Shown here: in pieces, positions 9,224 through 16,664 of the stretch | Numbering within the stretch: position 1 is the stretch's first letter | How the letters are laid out: the number at the start of each line of letters is the position of its first letter | Program-made: the position numbers and the translations under genes | Source: UBA12465 sp964408785 | GTDB lineage: Bacteria > Patescibacteriota > Patescibacteriia > Patescibacteriales > UBA12465 | Assembly (NCBI GenBank): GCA_964408785.1 | Contig: CAYPAS010000009.1 | Coordinates: forward strand, 1 to 17,447 | Length of the DNA: 17,447 nucleotides | Direction: 5' to 3' | The notes under the pieces: generated by a model | The model's input: the letters and a program-made list of their open reading frames with translations, nothing else | The model's database searches: none | What the model was told of the DNA's origin: nothing

Positions 9224-9266
9224 ATTGATTTAAACAGCAATAAAAACCTCTCTAACTGATAAAAAC

Positions 9267-9295
9267 ATTATAACACAAGCTAAAGCAACAAAAAA
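9267..9295 (-). promoter_or_regulatory. ftsK promoter (extended -10)
   Basis: On the minus strand the -10 is a perfect TATAAT (plus 9267-9272) preceded by TG with one intervening base, giving TGTTATAAT, an extended -10. The -35 position 16-17 bp upstream is only a T-run (TTTTTG or TTTTTT). That run is also the U-tract of the CDF terminator, so the two signals share bases. The predicted start near 9260 gives a leader of about 37 nt before the ftsK ATG. Confidence 0.7.
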
Positions 9296-9320
9296 AGGAC
9301 TGCCCCGATAAGCAGTCCTT
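9290..9320 (-). terminator. Intrinsic terminator of the yebC-ruvC-glgA-kinase-CDF operon
   Basis: A perfect 9-bp stem (AAGGACTGC / GCAGTCCTT; plus 9295-9303 and 9312-9320) with an 8-nt loop is followed on the minus strand by seven consecutive Ts. It lies 13 bp past the CDF stop codon and just before the ftsK promoter. This is the classical rho-independent form and the clearest terminator in the window. Confidence 0.93.
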
Positions 9321-9333
9321 AGTGGTAATCGCC

Positions 9334-10344
9334 TTAATTTATTTCCAAATCGATAAAAACCGCTTCCGGCACTTGGGCGCGGATCTTTTTTTCCAGTTCG
9401 TCTATCTTCTTGCCGACTAAACGAGGGACTCTATCGATATAATCAACCGAAAATTTCATAAAATTGCTATAACTTTCTTTAGCTTCCTCATATTCATTTT
9501 CCAAAAAATGATGACCGGACATTTCTTTGATCAAAGAAGAGGCATTGAACTCAATATCACATTTGACTAAATATTTATCGACATCCAAAATAGCTGATTT
9601 AAAATCTAAAACTTTTTCAACGGTCGAATCGGATAAAAGTATTTCTTTAATCAGATCTTCTTTCTCTTTAGGGATCGAACTGGTAATCAAATAATGGCGA
9701 TTCTTGGCGATAAGCAAAACAGCGGCGACCCCCAAAAGCAAACCGATAAAAATAGAAGCACCAGCGTCCCAATAATAACTACCGCTTATCTTAGTTAAGA
9801 TAATACTTAATCCGGCAATCGCGACACCGAAAACAGCCAGACCATCCTCATAAACAACAGCTAAAGTGGTCGGGTCGGCTTGGGAAATTATCTTGCGCCA
9901 GGAATCATCTGGGAAACGTGAAAGGACGTCGCGGATAGCCAAGATTAAAGTTCCCGTTTCAATAATAAAAGCTGCTAAAAGGATGCCAAGATTCCAGTAG
10001 CTGAACTCCGGCAAACTACCTTCGATCAAAGAATCTATACCGTGATAAATAGTGACGCCGCTACCGATGAAAAAAATACCGCAGGCGGAAATAAGCGCCC
10101 AAATATAGCGTTCACGGCCATAACCATAAGGATATTGACGATCGGGCTTGCGAGAAGAGCGTTTCACGCCGATAACCAATAATAATTGATTGGCGGTATC
10201 CGCGACGCTATGGATAGCTTCGGAAAACATCGCGCCCGATCCAGTAAAAGCAAAGCCTATAAATTTAGCGACGCAAACGACGGCGTTGCCAATAAACGCA
10301 GCAATGACTGGTAAAAATCCTGATGGCTGTTTAACGTGTGACAT
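9334..10344 (-). CDS. Cation diffusion facilitator (CDF) family metal transporter
   Basis: CDF proteins are dimeric inner-membrane antiporters that export Zn2+, Fe2+, Mn2+, Co2+ or similar ions against protons. The 336-residue protein has about six membrane segments within residues 10-215 and a cytoplasmic C-terminal domain (about 222-336). The TM2 metal site is seen as H45-x-x-x-D49 in SEAIHSVAD, and the conserved GYGRERY loop lies at 74-80. In TM5 the usual HxxxD or DxxxD is replaced by an ED pair (E166-D167 in VYEDGLAVFG), an arrangement I associate with the SLC30A9/ZnT9-like branch. Ion specificity therefore cannot be read from the sequence. It is the last gene of the operon, 21 bp after the kinase gene, and the strong terminator follows directly. 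Confidence 0.92.
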   Translation of the reverse strand: MSHVKQPSGFLPVIAAFIGNAVVCVAKFIGFAFTGSGAMFSEAIHSVADTANQLLLVIGVKRSSRKPDRQYPYGYGRERYIWALISACGIFFIGSGVTIYHGIDSLIEGSLPEFSYWNLGILLAAFIIETGTLILAIRDVLSRFPDDSWRKIISQADPTTLAVVYEDGLAVFGVAIAGLSIILTKISGSYYWDAGASIFIGLLLGVAAVLLIAKNRHYLITSSIPKEKEDLIKEILLSDSTVEKVLDFKSAILDVDKYLVKCDIEFNASSLIKEMSGHHFLENEYEEAKESYSNFMKFSVDYIDRVPRLVGKKIDELEKKIRAQVPEAVFIDLEIN

Positions 10345-10365
10345 ATGAAAAAATAATTTATAAAG

Positions 10366-11382
10366 CTAGATACCTAATTCTTTTTCCGCCGATTCTAGAA
10401 GTCCCAAAGCCCGACGCTCATCTGATTCTTGGCGCAAGAACCAATAAATAGCGGTGCGGACATCGGTCCAGGCGCGATAAATCTTCAAGCCTTCCGCCAA
10501 GTTTTCATCCATTTCCCATGAAGAAGCTTCCAAATAAGCATCGAGGAAAGCGGCGGGAGCGGCGGTGGCCAAAAAATGATCACCCAATTTAGAAATAATC
10601 TTATATTCTAACTGCCGACTAAAAGAGGCTAAATCGCGAGCCGGATCAGCCAAACACATATCGGAAAAATCTATCAATCCCAAGCAGCCGCTCGGAGTAA
10701 TAATTATATTTTCTGAATGAGCATCACCGTGTATTAATTTTTTTTCTAAAAAAGCGCGCGCCGCTTCTTTTTCGATGAGGATATCATACAAGCTTTCTAG
10801 ACGCTTAGCGTAAGTAGCATTATAGCGGCTGGCTAAATCTTTAACTGCTTTTTCTTTACCAGGAACTATAGTTTCAATGCGGGAGTTAAGTGAATTAAAA
10901 TCCTGGCCGCTAGCCGCCGGTAAAGAATGGAGGCGAGAAAAAAGCCGGCCACTAAGAGCGGCTAAACGGATTATTTCTTCGCTATTTCCTTGCTTAATAT
11001 AATAAAGGAAATTTTTACCACTTAAAGCGCGATAAAAAAAAGCGCGAAAATTCTCATCAAAAAATAGGGGGCGAGGAATAACAAAATTTTCCGTCGTAAA
11101 ATCATGAGACCAAAGATAACTCAAAGCCGAAAAAGCCTGGCGCCGGTCTTCATGGCTATGAGCGGCGCAAATTATCGGAATAATTTCTTCTTGTTTGTCG
11201 GGAGTCAAAAAATGAACATGGAAAGCGATGACCAAGTGATAAGCGTTATTCCAAAGTCCTTTTTTATATGGATGAATAGAGACGCGGCTGATCGCGGAAA
11301 ATTTAGGATAAAGCGGCAAAAGACGACTACGAAAATAGTTATTAATAAATTCTTGATCAAAAAGATTCGTAATACTAATCAT
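10366..11382 (-). CDS. APH/choline-kinase-family phosphotransferase, substrate unknown
   Basis: This is a small-molecule kinase of the aminoglycoside phosphotransferase fold (338 aa). The C-lobe holds the catalytic loop HGDAHSEN (218-225: H218, catalytic base D220, metal-binding N225) and the DFG-equivalent IDFSD (237-241, metal-binding D238). ADPARDLASF (245-254) follows, as usual in this family. The N-lobe is divergent, with no clear glycine loop. Family substrates include aminoglycosides, choline, homoserine, maltose and other sugars, so the fold alone does not indicate antibiotic resistance. Its place 4 bp after glycogen synthase suggests a carbohydrate substrate (inference; maltokinases share this fold). 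It has the only good Shine-Dalgarno motif in the window, lying inside the end of glgA, which points to coupled translation. The family call is firm; the function is open. Confidence 0.85.
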   Translation of the reverse strand: MISITNLFDQEFINNYFRSRLLPLYPKFSAISRVSIHPYKKGLWNNAYHLVIAFHVHFLTPDKQEEIIPIICAAHSHEDRRQAFSALSYLWSHDFTTENFVIPRPLFFDENFRAFFYRALSGKNFLYYIKQGNSEEIIRLAALSGRLFSRLHSLPAASGQDFNSLNSRIETIVPGKEKAVKDLASRYNATYAKRLESLYDILIEKEAARAFLEKKLIHGDAHSENIIITPSGCLGLIDFSDMCLADPARDLASFSRQLEYKIISKLGDHFLATAAPAAFLDAYLEASSWEMDENLAEGLKIYRAWTDVRTAIYWFLRQESDERRALGLLESAEKELGI

Positions 11383-11386
11383 AAAA

Positions 11387-12850
11387 TCAAACCTTTAACG
11401 ACCGCTTATATAATTCCAAATATTTCTTAGCTGGTATATCCCAACCACTGGAACGTTTCATCGCTCTTTTAACTAATACCGACCAGGCTTTAGGGTGGCG
11501 ATAATTTTCCAAAGCACGAACGACGGCTTGATGCAAATCAAAAACGTTTTCGTGTTTAAAAGTAAATCCCGTGCCAGAAAGCGTATCGGGAGAAAAATCT
11601 TCAACCGTATCACGCAGGCCGCCAGTTTCTCGAACTATCGGAATACAGCCATAACGCATAGCAATTAATTGATTAATGCCGCAAGGCTCATAACTTGATG
11701 GCAACAGTAGAAAATCTGAACCGGCGTAAGCCAAGGTTTCATAACGCTGATTAGCTTCATGAGAAGGAACAACGGCTAGCTGCCGCGGATGTTTTCTGGC
11801 GATAAGCTTTAATTCTTTTATAAAGGCCTTATCACCGGCACCGATAATCAATAATTGTAAATTTAATTTCAAAAGATAAGGCAAAAGCTTGATAAGCAAT
11901 TCAAAACCCTTCTGATAAGCAATACGGGAAGTCATGCAAAAAAGCGGCAAGCGGTTGTCTTCCGTTAAACCGAAAAGATTTTGCAGGCGACGCTTGTTCT
12001 CTTTCTTGGGACTGAAATCGCGCCAAGAATAATTTTTAATCCGCTCATCATTCTCCGGGTTATAAGCATTGCAGTCAATGCCGTTAACGATACCAAAAAG
12101 ACGCTCGGAACGATTCTTAAGAATACGATAAAGGTCTTGACCGAAGTTTTTGGTCATTATCTCTTGGCGATAATGTTCGCTGACCGTATTCAAGTAGTCG
12201 GCTGACAATATGCCTCTTTTGGCAAAATTAATCAGCTCCAAACGTTCGTCTAAAGCTGGCGGTAAAGGCTTGCGGCCGTAATCTTTTTCGGCTAGCGGTA
12301 TCTCCCACCAATTATGGCCTAACTGAAAAACTAGATTATGAATAGTATATAAAGTCTTGGTGTTCTTGAGGGTTTTGGAATTACGAAAATCTTTTTTTAA
12401 AAAATAAGGAACTAACCCTGATTGCCAATCATGACAGTGGATGATATCCACCGGCTGTTTTAAAAGAGAGATGAGCTTGAGGGCGGCCAAATCAAAAATA
12501 AGGAAACGCAAATTTTCATGACTAGAACCATATAGCCGATTATAGCGAGAAAAATAACGCGGGCATTCAACAAAATATACCGGCAAAGAATCGGCCAAAT
12601 AAGCGCGCCAATAGCTAACTTTGATGCTTTCCTTAGAATCTAAACGCAAGGAAACATCTTTAAAAAGTAATTCTAAACCGTGCTCTTTCTTATCTATCAC
12701 CTTGCCATACAAAGGCGTGATAATCGAAATATCCTGTCCAAGCCTGGATAAGGCTTTGGGCAAACTGCGAGCAACATCGCCCAGACCGCCAGTCTTTGAA
12801 TAAGGCGACAGTTCGGAAACTATATGAAAAATTTTTAACTTTTTCGGCAT
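11387..12850 (-). CDS. glgA: Glycogen/starch synthase, GT5 family
   Basis: GlgA transfers glucose from ADP-glucose (or UDP-glucose) to the end of an alpha-1,4-glucan. From the ATG chosen here the protein has 487 residues, normal for the family. Motifs: KTGGLGD (19-25) for the nucleotide sugar; IHCHDW (137-142); TIHNLVFQ (169-176); GIVNGID (253-259); SRIAYQKG (308-315) with the R and K that bind the diphosphate; and SYEPCGINQL (386-395) with the conserved Glu388 of retaining GT-B enzymes. The frame opens further upstream at a TTG (12871), but that start would add seven residues before the family's usual N-terminus and enlarge the overlap with ruvC from 16 to 37 bp, so the ATG at 12850 is preferred. 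The stop is TGA. No other glycogen genes (glgB, glgC, glgP) are in the window. Confidence 0.95.
   Translation of the reverse strand: MPKKLKIFHIVSELSPYSKTGGLGDVARSLPKALSRLGQDISIITPLYGKVIDKKEHGLELLFKDVSLRLDSKESIKVSYWRAYLADSLPVYFVECPRYFSRYNRLYGSSHENLRFLIFDLAALKLISLLKQPVDIIHCHDWQSGLVPYFLKKDFRNSKTLKNTKTLYTIHNLVFQLGHNWWEIPLAEKDYGRKPLPPALDERLELINFAKRGILSADYLNTVSEHYRQEIMTKNFGQDLYRILKNRSERLFGIVNGIDCNAYNPENDERIKNYSWRDFSPKKENKRRLQNLFGLTEDNRLPLFCMTSRIAYQKGFELLIKLLPYLLKLNLQLLIIGAGDKAFIKELKLIARKHPRQLAVVPSHEANQRYETLAYAGSDFLLLPSSYEPCGINQLIAMRYGCIPIVRETGGLRDTVEDFSPDTLSGTGFTFKHENVFDLHQAVVRALENYRHPKAWSVLVKRAMKRSSGWDIPAKKYLELYKRSLKV
11391..11396 (-). promoter_or_regulatory. Shine-Dalgarno site of the APH-family kinase gene
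   Basis: AAAGGT on the minus strand lies 9 nt before the kinase ATG and inside the last codons of glgA. Most other starts in this window show no recognisable Shine-Dalgarno motif, so this one supports the kinase start and suggests re-initiation by ribosomes finishing glgA. Confidence 0.6.
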
Positions 12851-13323
12851 AAACGCGAATTCAAAGCGCAAATAGCCAAGGCTAAAGCATCGGCGGCATC
12901 ATCCGGCTTAGGTATTTCCTTAAGACCCAGTATCATCATTACCATTTTCTGAATCTGTTTCTTGCTGGCCTGGCCATAAGCGGCAACCGCCTGCTTAACC
13001 TGGGATGGCGTATATTCAACAAGCGGCAAGCCATTCTGTTTCAAGGTTAAAAGAGCGACGCCGCGAGCCTGGCCGACTATTAGAGCCGTCCTAACATTCT
13101 TATTGAAAAAAAGTTCTTCCACCGCCGCTAAATCTGGACGGTAATCTTTTATCAATTTATCAAGCTTCAGATAAAGCATTTCTAAACGGACGCTAAGAGC
13201 GGCTGTCGATGGCGTCTTTATTGAACCACAAGCCAAACAGGAGAGACGTCCGCCGTCCTCCTTGATGATGCCGAAACCAGTATCAGCGATACCGGGATCG
13301 ATTCCGAGTATTATTTTGGCCAT
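12835..13323 (-). CDS. ruvC: Holliday junction resolvase RuvC
   Basis: RuvC is a dimeric RNase-H-fold endonuclease that cuts Holliday junctions symmetrically after RuvAB branch migration. At 162 residues it is of standard length. All four acidic catalytic positions are present: D9 in GIDPG, E69 in VEELFFNKN, and D142 and D145 in DDAADALALAI (E. coli D7, E66, D138, D141). AYGQASKKQIQKMV (115-128) matches the family's DNA-binding helix region. The gene follows yebC after 24 bp, the common bacterial yebC-ruvC order, but ruvA and ruvB do not follow. Instead glgA overlaps its 3' end by 16 bp. Confidence 0.97.
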   Translation of the reverse strand: MAKIILGIDPGIADTGFGIIKEDGGRLSCLACGSIKTPSTAALSVRLEMLYLKLDKLIKDYRPDLAAVEELFFNKNVRTALIVGQARGVALLTLKQNGLPLVEYTPSQVKQAVAAYGQASKKQIQKMVMMILGLKEIPKPDDAADALALAICALNSRLCRKS

Positions 13324-13347
13324 ATATTAATCGCTTCTTAGTCGATA

Positions 13348-14067
13348 TTAGGCCAGATTAGTGAAGTAATCATTAACATCTTCATTGTCTTCCAGCTCTT
13401 CAAAAATCTTATCCATTTTTTCCTGGTCTTCGGGGGCCAAAGTTGTCTTTTCTTTAGCGACATATTCTATTTCCGCCGATTCTATCTTCAAACCCTTGCC
13501 ATCTAAAACATCCCTTAAACGGCCCAGGTCTTTTATTTCAGTAAATACGGATAAACCTTCATCTTCTAATTTATAATCAAAAACACCTTGGTCAATCATT
13601 TCTAATTCCAAAGAATCGCTAGCGATTTTCTTTTCAGCTAACTGTTCTTTATCGATACGGATAACGCCTAGCTGATTAAAATTCCAAGCAACAGAACCGA
13701 AAGCGCCGCCATTCTTACTGAAAGTGTGGCGAACGCTAGCGCCGCTGCGATTTTTATTATCAGTTAAACACTTAACGATAATCTGCACACCTGGCGGAAC
13801 AACGCCTTCATAAAACAATTCTTCTATCTGATCACCACCTAATTCGCCAGTGCCCTTCTTTATCGCTCTTTCGATATTGTCTTTAGGCATGCTAGCCTCG
13901 CGAGCTCTATCGATTGCCGCGCGCAAAGACGGATTGCTTTCAGGATCGCCACCTTTCTTGGCCGCCAAGCTGATAATATTGGCGAATTTAGTAAAAACAG
14001 CGCCACGCTTAGCGTCGACGATGGCTTTCTGACGATGAGTAGTCGCCCATTTTGAGTGTCCGGACAT
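13348..14067 (-). CDS. yebC: YebC/PmpR-family protein
   Basis: This is a member of the YebC/PmpR family (239 aa, normal length), long annotated as transcriptional regulators and more recently linked to translation, including relief of ribosome stalling at proline-rich stretches. The N-terminus MSGHSKWATTHRQKA and DAKRGAVFTKFA are the diagnostic opening of the family. MPKDNIERAIKKGTGE (60-75) and the GVQIIVKCLTDNKNR block with FSKNGGAFG are the conserved middle region, and an acidic C-terminus follows. It is the first gene of a five-gene operon and has its own well-formed promoter. Which of the proposed roles applies here cannot be told from the sequence. Confidence 0.96.
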   Translation of the reverse strand: MSGHSKWATTHRQKAIVDAKRGAVFTKFANIISLAAKKGGDPESNPSLRAAIDRAREASMPKDNIERAIKKGTGELGGDQIEELFYEGVVPPGVQIIVKCLTDNKNRSGASVRHTFSKNGGAFGSVAWNFNQLGVIRIDKEQLAEKKIASDSLELEMIDQGVFDYKLEDEGLSVFTEIKDLGRLRDVLDGKGLKIESAEIEYVAKEKTTLAPEDQEKMDKIFEELEDNEDVNDYFTNLA

Positions 14068-14095
14068 ATTTATCTAATTAATTTTCTTTACCCTG

Positions 14096-14124
14096 ATTCT
14101 AGCCCAAATTGAAATAAAAATCAA
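14096..14124 (-). promoter_or_regulatory. yebC operon promoter
   Basis: On the minus strand, TTGATT (plus 14119-14124) and TAGAAT (plus 14096-14101) are separated by exactly 17 bp, a good sigma70-type pair. The predicted start near 14089 gives a leader of about 22 nt before the yebC ATG. It overlaps the opposing promoter at 14109-14137. Confidence 0.72.
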
Positions 14125-14137
14125 GATAAATTATAAT
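14109..14137 (+). promoter_or_regulatory. Promoter of the SIS-domain gene
   Basis: TTGAAA (14109-14114) and a perfect TATAAT (14132-14137) are separated by exactly 17 bp. Transcription would start near 14144, leaving a leader of about 17 nt with no Shine-Dalgarno motif before the ATG at 14161. Confidence 0.75.
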
Positions 14138-14160
14138 AAAAATACCAATAAATTACGATT

Positions 14161-15072
14161 ATGAAAAAAATAACACTTCCCGACCTCGACCAGAGCGTCT
14201 TGGCCTCGCTTGAATATTTTGAAAAGAAAAAACCCCAGAATTTAGATTTAACTAAATTCCAATTTCCTTTAGCGGTCGGCAGTGGCAATGCCTATAATAC
14301 GGCTTTAGCCCTTTTTTCTAATCGGCCGGCGATTATCGCCAATGAAAGTAATTTAAAAGCCATCAGTCTGGGTTTAGAAAATCCTATAAAGAAAAAGGTT
14401 ATTGATCGTGCCCTGCTTATTTCCGCCTCTGGAGAAAAAGACTCTATCTGGGAAGCGAAACTTTTGAAAAAAATTGGATTAAAAACCACTCTTTTAACCT
14501 GCAACCCCGATTCTAGCGCCGGCCGCCTGGTTGATGAAGTCTTGCTTTTTGATAAATTGCCAGAACCATACACTTATAATACGTCTACTTATCTAGGAAT
14601 CTTGCTTGGCGCCGGCTCAGAAAAAGCCAAAAACATAAAAAAATCAATATCCTCCCTGAAAATCCCTAAAAATTTCAGCAAATACAAAGCCTACTCTTTT
14701 ATTCTCCCAGACGAATTAGAAAATATCGGCAAAATGATCGAAATCAAGCGCGATGAATTATTCGGCGCTCATTTACCTATACGAGCTTTCAGTTTCGGAG
14801 CGGCGCGTCACGCCAAATTCGTTAACGAATGGAAGGATGAACTGGTTATCAGCTTCGGTAAAAACCGTTATTTCGGCTCGCCGGAAAATCGTTTAGAAAT
14901 TCCTTGGCCAAAAAATGGCGGACCGGCTTCAATGATGGCTCTCAGCTATTACCTTATCGGCCTTATCCAAAAGAAAAAGCCGCCTTATTTCAAAAATAAC
15001 ATCGCGGCTTTCTGTAAAAATGGCCCGGCGGCTTTCGGTCAGAAAAAAAATTTCGACCTGATAGTTTCTTAA
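14161..15072 (+). CDS. SIS-domain (phosphosugar-binding) protein
   Basis: SIS domains bind or isomerise phosphosugars. The first domain can be recognised by AVGSGNAYNTALAL (38-51), a phosphosugar loop; by LLISASGEKDSIWEAKLL (85-102), matching the family's S-x-SG-x(T)-x-E segment; and by KLPEPYTYNTSTYLG (132-146). A second, weaker Rossmann-like half follows (about 175-265, with GAARHAKFVNEWKDELVISFG). Two SIS domains in about 300 residues fit GlmS-type isomerase domains or the dual-specificity phosphoglucose/phosphomannose isomerases, which are of similar length. I cannot tell which, so no enzyme name is given. It is a single-gene transcript with a strong promoter, divergent from yebC and convergent with gpmI (8-bp gap). 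No terminator is obvious at its end. Confidence 0.7.
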   Translation: MKKITLPDLDQSVLASLEYFEKKKPQNLDLTKFQFPLAVGSGNAYNTALALFSNRPAIIANESNLKAISLGLENPIKKKVIDRALLISASGEKDSIWEAKLLKKIGLKTTLLTCNPDSSAGRLVDEVLLFDKLPEPYTYNTSTYLGILLGAGSEKAKNIKKSISSLKIPKNFSKYKAYSFILPDELENIGKMIEIKRDELFGAHLPIRAFSFGAARHAKFVNEWKDELVISFGKNRYFGSPENRLEIPWPKNGGPASMMALSYYLIGLIQKKKPPYFKNNIAAFCKNGPAAFGQKKNFDLIVS

Positions 15073-15080
15073 TCTTTATC

Positions 15081-16610
15081 TTAGCGCAACAAGCTTTGTC
15101 CGGTCATCGCCGTCGGCTTTTTTAAGTCTAAAAGTGACAAGATGGTCGGGGCTACATCCGCCAAACTACCGTCAGCCAAAGAAAATTCTGGCGTCTGACT
15201 AATTAATAGGCAAGGAACCGGATTGGTCGTGTGGGCGGTATTAGAACTGCCGTCTGGATTAAGCGCTTTTTCGGCGTTGCCATGATCAGCGATAATCAAA
15301 AGATTATAACCCTCTTGCAAAGCGGCGGCCGATAAATCACCCAAACAAACATCCACACTAGAAACCGCTTTTAAAATAGCCTCATAAACACCGGTATGAC
15401 CGACCATATCGCCGTTCGCGAAATTAGCGCAAATAAAATCCGGCGACTTTTTTTTAATTTCCGCCAACAAAGCTTCTGTTATTTTAAAAACACTCATTTC
15501 CGGCTGCAAATCATAAGTAGCAACGTGCGGCGAAGGAATAAGGGCGCGCGACTCGTTAGAAAACGGCTCTTCGCGGCCGCCGGAAAAAAAGAAAGTGACG
15601 TGCGCATATTTTTCCGTTTCCGCAATCCGCAGCTGTTTCAAACCGTTACGAGAAACGACTTCCCCCAAAGTATCGCGCAGCTTTTCTTTATCAAGAATAA
15701 CTTTCACGTCTTTAAAAGATTCATCGTATTTAGTTAACGTATAGTAATACAAAGGAATCTTAGAAAGACCGTGTTCGGGAAGATTTTTTTGAGTCAAAGC
15801 GATGCTTATTTCCCTAAGTCTTTCCGTGCGATAATTAAAACAGATAAAGACATCGTCCGGCCGGACTAATCCGAGCGGCTGACCACTAGCATCAACTTTG
15901 ACCAAGGGTTCTAAAAATTCATCACCGACACCGGCGACATAAGATTCTTCAATAGCCAAAGGAAAATCAGTGACTTTTTTCCCCTCGCCTTTCAAAAGCA
16001 AATCATAGCCCCGCTTAACTCTTTCCCAACGCTGATCACGATCCATGGTGTAATAACGGCCAATCATGGTCGCTAAGATCGCGCCACTCTTTGCTAATTC
16101 TTTTTCCGCTTCCCGGACGAAACCCAAACCGCTATGAGGATCCGTATCGCGCCCGTCGCCAAGAGCGTGGACAAAAACATCTTTGACACCAGCACGAGAA
16201 GCGGCTTGGCAAAGATAATAAAGATGCGTATTCATCGCGTGGACGCCGCCATCTGATAATAACCCCAAAAAATGCAAACGCCTCCCCGCTTGCTTCGCCA
16301 AAGAAAAAGCTTCTTGTAGTTGCGGGTTAGAAGCCAAGGAATCATCGGTACAAGCCTGATTAATCCTAGCTAAATCCTGATAAACCACCCGACCGGCACC
16401 AATATTCAAATGGCCAACTTCGGAATTTCCCATCACTCCCGCTGGCAAACCAACAGCCTCACCGCTTGCTTGCAGGCTAGAATGAGGATATGACGACCAA
16501 AGACGATCCCAATTGGGAGTTTCCGCCTGACTGATAGCGTCGGCGCGGCTACCGTCGCCCAAACCCCAGCCATCGAGTATCAATAATATAGTTTTTTTCT
16601 GGCTTGACAT
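15081..16610 (-). CDS. gpmI: 2,3-bisphosphoglycerate-independent phosphoglycerate mutase
   Basis: GpmI interconverts 3- and 2-phosphoglycerate in glycolysis using two Mn2+ ions and a phosphoserine intermediate. The 509-residue length is typical. Active-site positions match the Bacillus/Geobacillus enzyme almost number for number: D13 in LDGWG; nucleophile S63 in GNSEVGHLNIGAGR; H124; RDTDP (154-158); R186 and R194 in GRYYTMDRDQRW; R261 and R264 in FNYRTER (usually FNFRPDR); K334; D401 and H405 in NGDMVGH; D442 and H443 in ADHGNAE; and H460. It is transcribed alone on the minus strand from a promoter with an extended -10. Its stop lies 8 bp from the stop of the convergent SIS gene. The identity is secure, and the enzyme looks fully active. 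Confidence 0.98.
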   Translation of the reverse strand: MSSQKKTILLILDGWGLGDGSRADAISQAETPNWDRLWSSYPHSSLQASGEAVGLPAGVMGNSEVGHLNIGAGRVVYQDLARINQACTDDSLASNPQLQEAFSLAKQAGRRLHFLGLLSDGGVHAMNTHLYYLCQAASRAGVKDVFVHALGDGRDTDPHSGLGFVREAEKELAKSGAILATMIGRYYTMDRDQRWERVKRGYDLLLKGEGKKVTDFPLAIEESYVAGVGDEFLEPLVKVDASGQPLGLVRPDDVFICFNYRTERLREISIALTQKNLPEHGLSKIPLYYYTLTKYDESFKDVKVILDKEKLRDTLGEVVSRNGLKQLRIAETEKYAHVTFFFSGGREEPFSNESRALIPSPHVATYDLQPEMSVFKITEALLAEIKKKSPDFICANFANGDMVGHTGVYEAILKAVSSVDVCLGDLSAAALQEGYNLLIIADHGNAEKALNPDGSSNTAHTTNPVPCLLISQTPEFSLADGSLADVAPTILSLLDLKKPTAMTGQSLLR

Positions 16611-16633
16611 AAAAAATATCTTAGTTTTCTAAT
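16604..16633 (+). promoter_or_regulatory. Candidate promoter of the LysM-protein gene
   Basis: A consensus TTGACA (16604-16609) is followed after 18 bp by TCTAAT (16628-16633), giving a start near 16640 and a leader of about 25 nt. The TTGACA falls within the first codons of gpmI on the other strand, so it is also constrained by coding and could be a coincidence. Confidence 0.45.
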
Positions 16634-16662
16634 TATATCATAAATTGACGATAAAACTTCAA
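16632..16662 (-). promoter_or_regulatory. gpmI promoter (extended -10)
   Basis: On the minus strand a perfect TATAAT (plus 16632-16637) is preceded by TGA, giving TGATATAAT, an extended -10. TTGAAG (plus 16657-16662) lies 19 bp upstream as a weak -35. The predicted start near 16625 gives a leader of about 15 nt before the gpmI ATG. Confidence 0.65.
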
Positions 16663-16664
16663 AG

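Noticed and set aside
10366..11382. Aminoglycoside resistance gene
   Set aside because: Only the general APH catalytic motifs are present; the N-lobe is divergent, and the operon context is sugar-related housekeeping with no mobile elements.
12851..12871. Longer glgA start at TTG 12871
   Set aside because: It adds seven residues before the family's typical N-terminus, uses a weaker start codon and enlarges the overlap with ruvC; no ribosome site supports it.
15037..15058. Imperfect hairpin GGTC-A-GAAA / TTTCGACC near the SIS gene 3' end
   Set aside because: It has a bulge, lies inside coding sequence and has no U-run on either strand.
15090..15128. Plus-strand terminator after the SIS gene (CCGG...TCGG then a T-run)
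   Set aside because: The stem is at most 4 bp including a G-T pair and lies in gpmI coding sequence; too weak to call.
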